The notes under the pieces are model-generated. The model saw only the letters and a program-made list of their open reading frames with translations, was not told the DNA's origin and did no database searches. Positions 35,638-37,588 of a stretch of DNA of 37,588 nucleotides are shown piece by piece. Each line of letters begins with the position of its first letter. Within the stretch, counting starts at the first letter, position 1. The position numbers and the translations under genes were made by a program. This DNA is from an uncultured Bacteroidota bacterium (GTDB taxonomy: Bacteria > Bacteroidota > Bacteroidia > Bacteroidales > GWA2-32-17). The stretch is taken from contig CAIQJL010000102.1 in assembly GCA_903872185.1 (NCBI GenBank), positions 1 to 37,588 of the forward strand, read 5' to 3'.

Positions 35638-35700
35638 CCATGGTCTGTGACTCACAGATCAGTTCCAATCTCCATGGTCTGTGACTCACAGACCAGTTCC
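35638..35700. repeat. GGTCTGTG palindromes, copies 3 and 4 in direct tandem
   Basis: Two 29-base copies (35638-35666 and 35672-35700), differing at one base (AGATC against AGACC), separated by five bases (AATCT). Each is CCATGGTCTGTGACTCACAG, GAcC, then AGTTCC. The core is a palindrome GGTCTGTG-act-CACAGACC. The one-base change in copy 3 weakens its right arm. Same family as 2416-2438 and 2503-2525. Confidence 0.8.
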
Positions 35701-35702
35701 TT

Positions 35703-35728
35703 GCTGTAAGGTCTTTCGACCTGACAGC
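35703..35728. repeat. GCTGT-AGGTC / GACCT-ACAGC hairpin
   Basis: GCTGT-a-AGGTC (35703-35713), loop TTTC, GACCT-g-ACAGC (35718-35728): ten pairs and one mismatch. It begins two bases after palindrome copy 4. No T-run follows on the plus strand, so it is not a standard terminator; it may be part of a composite repeat with the preceding palindromes. Confidence 0.65.
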
Positions 35729-35797
35729 ATCATAAAACAAACTATAAATTTTTAATATCTAAAACCTATATTATAACCTTTTTAACTAAAAAAAACA

Positions 35798-35832
35798 TAT
35801 ATTTGATTAGCTCAAAATATAAAAAAGCTAAT
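35798..35832 (+). promoter_or_regulatory. Promoter -7 box and inverted repeat ahead of the CheB-CheR gene
   Basis: TATATTTG (35798-35805) matches TAnnTTTG; a -33 TTTG at the right distance is not evident. Directly after it ATTAGCT (35806-35812) and AGCTAAT (35826-35832) form a perfect 7-base inverted repeat with a 13-base loop, ending two bases before the ATG. It could be an operator over the start site or a leader hairpin covering the start codon region. Confidence 0.4.
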
Positions 35833-35834
35833 TC

Positions 35835-37588
35835 ATGAAAAAGAATATAATAAAGAAAGTTAAAACGATGAAAAGCCTTACCACACGTAAAGCTAATACT
35901 AACAATTTTCCAATTATTGGTATAGGAGCATCGGCTGGTGGCCTTGAAGCATTAGATCAGTTTTTTCAGAATATGCCGAAAGGCAATGGAATGGCGTTCG
36001 TAGTTATTCAACATCTCGACCCAGATTATGTGGGAATGATGCCCGAACTACTTCAACGTTCAACCACTATGAAAGTATTACAAGCAACCGACTGTTTGTT
36101 GGTTAAACCAGATCATGTTTATATAATTCCACCAAACAAATCTATGTCTGTTTTAAATGGTGCATTGTATTTATTTGAACCAATTGAATTACGTGGTTTA
36201 CGACTACCAATTGATTATTTCTTTAGATCATTAGCAGATGATAGACTTGACAAGAGTATTGGCATAATTCTTTCGGGCATGGGTTCCGATGGTTGTTTAG
36301 GTGTTAAAGCTATTAAAGAAAAAAACGGTCTTGTGCTTATTCAAGAGGCTTCTAGTTCAAAATTCGATGGAATGCCAAAAAGTGCGTCGAATGCTGTTAT
36401 TGCAGATATTATTGCAGCCGCAACCGAATTGCCATCTAAACTTATGGCCTTACTAAAATATAAACCTTCTGTAGTAGTTGATATCGAAAATGAGATTAAA
36501 ATTAAAAGCAACCTCGAAAAAATAATAATTTTACTTCGTACACATACAGGACAAGACTTTTCTTTATATAAAAAAAATACCTTATTTCGCCGTATCGAAA
36601 GGCGTATGACTATTCATCAAATAGATAAAATAGTTAACTATGTTCGATTCTTGCAAGAAAATCCAAAAGAACTAAATATACTTTTTAAAGAATTATTAAT
36701 AGGAGTAACCAGTTTTTTTAGAGATACTGCAGTGTGGCAAAATTTAAAAGATAAAATTTTTCCTGCCATGTTTAAAGAATTGCCTAATGGACATATTTTG
36801 CGTGCATGGGTTCCTGCATGTTCCACAGGCGAAGAAGCAATTTCACTGGCAATTGTTTTTAGAGAAGCATTAGAAAAAGAAAATAATAATAAAAATTTAA
36901 CATTGCAGATTTTTGCTACCGATTTAGATAGCGATGCAATTGAAATAGCACGTAAAAGTATTTATTCTGCAAACATTGTTGCCGATGTATCGCCAGAGCG
37001 AATAAGTAAATTTTTTACTAGTGCAGAAGACGGTTTTCGTGTAAATACAACTATTCGCGAAATGATTGTTTTTGCATCGCATAATGTTATTAAAGACCCC
37101 CCGTTTACTAAACTCGATTTTCTCTCGTGCCGAAATATGCTTATTTACATGGAAGCTGAATTGCAGAAAAAATTAATGGCTTTATTTCATTACAGCTTAA
37201 ATGCTGATGGTATAATGTTATTAGGAAGCGCCGAAAACGAAAACTCCAATAATTCTATTTTTACTTCTATTGATACAAAATTAAAATTATACAAACGCTC
37301 AGTACCTTCAGCAACCACTGAATTATTAGATTTTCCAAGTTCCTTTTCTCATAAAAAAATTCAATCAGCCGAAACGGTAAAAGCTATTAAAGCTAACGAT
37401 AGTATTCAGGCTCTTGCCGATGAACTATTGCTTCAACGTTTTGCGCCTGCTAGTGTGCTTATTAACGAACAAGGTGATATTTTATATATTACCGGACGCA
37501 CAGGAAAATATTTAGAACCTGCTGCCGGAAAAGCTAACATGAATATATACGCCATGGCACGTGAAGGCTTGAGTACCCACTTAATGGG
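35835..37588 (+). CDS. CheB-CheR hybrid signalling protein, cut by the window end
   Basis: 584 complete codons are in the window with no stop. No receiver domain precedes the CheB-type methylesterase, which shows Ser33 (GIGASAGGLEAL), His60 (VVIQHLDPD) and Asp152 (LSGMGSDG). A CheR-type methyltransferase follows from about residue 220: SFFRD, the SAM motif PACSTGEEAISLAI (from about 327), FATDLDSDAIEIAR and FTKLDFLSCRNMLIYM. The visible end (about 540-584) begins a PAS-like segment (PASVLINEQGDILYITGRTG). In this family PAS and histidine-kinase domains usually come next. Such proteins are hybrid sensory regulators, not necessarily chemotactic. An alternative start is the ATG encoding Met12, 33 bases downstream. 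Confidence 0.9.
   Translation, partial: MKKNIIKKVKTMKSLTTRKANTNNFPIIGIGASAGGLEALDQFFQNMPKGNGMAFVVIQHLDPDYVGMMPELLQRSTTMKVLQATDCLLVKPDHVYIIPPNKSMSVLNGALYLFEPIELRGLRLPIDYFFRSLADDRLDKSIGIILSGMGSDGCLGVKAIKEKNGLVLIQEASSSKFDGMPKSASNAVIADIIAAATELPSKLMALLKYKPSVVVDIENEIKIKSNLEKIIILLRTHTGQDFSLYKKNTLFRRIERRMTIHQIDKIVNYVRFLQENPKELNILFKELLIGVTSFFRDTAVWQNLKDKIFPAMFKELPNGHILRAWVPACSTGEEAISLAIVFREALEKENNNKNLTLQIFATDLDSDAIEIARKSIYSANIVADVSPERISKFFTSAEDGFRVNTTIREMIVFASHNVIKDPPFTKLDFLSCRNMLIYMEAELQKKLMALFHYSLNADGIMLLGSAENENSNNSIFTSIDTKLKLYKRSVPSATTELLDFPSSFSHKKIQSAETVKAIKANDSIQALADELLLQRFAPASVLINEQGDILYITGRTGKYLEPAAGKANMNIYAMAREGLSTHLM

Noticed and set aside
35638-35700. CRISPR array (two 29-base palindromic direct repeats)
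   Set aside because: Only two copies, a 5-base spacer, no cas genes, and the same element occurs singly and inverted 33 kb away.
36638-36826. 62-codon minus-strand frame near the right end
   Set aside because: Lies antisense to the CheR domain of the truncated CheB-CheR gene.

Overview
The window reads as a chromosomal segment of an AT-rich member of the Bacteroidota. The grounds are a type IX secretion (T9SS) sorting domain on the first gene, a GldK/GldJ-like SUMF1 protein, promoters of the Bacteroidota type (TTTG at -33, TAnnTTTG at -7), A/T-rich start regions without Shine-Dalgarno sequences, the gene order secY-map-infA-rpmJ without adk, no tuf next to fusA, and a 14-repeat two-component-propeller protein. 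Order and genus cannot be assigned from the sequence alone. No tRNA, rRNA, CRISPR array or insertion sequence was found.

Left arm (1-4750, minus strand): a secreted esterase with a T9SS tail, a GldK/J-like secreted SUMF1-fold protein, an intergenic region rich in palindromes, an intrinsic terminator, and a second elongation factor G (EF-G2 type). The EF-G paralogue has lost the catalytic histidine of G3 and has altered switch I and G4 motifs. It is transcribed away from the ribosomal operon across a 363-base region. That region holds a well-formed promoter for each direction and two tandem TTCTAAT dyads between them.

Centre (5114-22780, plus strand): a continuous 33-gene str-S10-spc-alpha superoperon: rpsL, rpsG, fusA, rpsJ, rplC, rplD, rplW, rplB, rpsS, rplV, rpsC, rplP, rpmC, rpsQ, rplN, rplX, rplE, rpsN, rpsH, rplF, rplR, rpsE, rpmD, rplO, secY, map, infA, rpmJ, rpsM, rpsK, rpsD, rpoA, rplQ. 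It includes the two short genes rpmD (59 aa) and rpmJ (38 aa). The only gap above 30 bases precedes rpsM and contains a -7-like box. The run ends in a strong intrinsic terminator. It supplies ribosomal subunits, the canonical translocase, the Sec channel, N-terminal Met removal, IF-1 and the RNA polymerase alpha subunit.

Right arm (22936-37588, plus strand): two tandem paralogous small lipoproteins and the remnant of a third exported protein; a UbiD-family decarboxylase; then a probable operon of a membrane propeller/SpoIIE phosphatase, two unrecognised exported proteins, the ABC-F factor EttA, an exported ankyrin protein and hisS. The 3' end of hisS runs into an array of 8-base repeats. A periplasmic protein with two thioredoxin-like domains follows, then a cluster of palindromes of the same family as in the left arm, and finally a CheB-CheR hybrid signalling protein cut by the window end.

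The best candidates for something under-described are the EF-G paralogue with its dyad-bearing divergent control region, the exported protein pair sitting between a propeller phosphatase and EttA/HisS, the interleaved inverted repeats in the leader of the phosphatase gene, and the dispersed GGTCTGTG palindromes.
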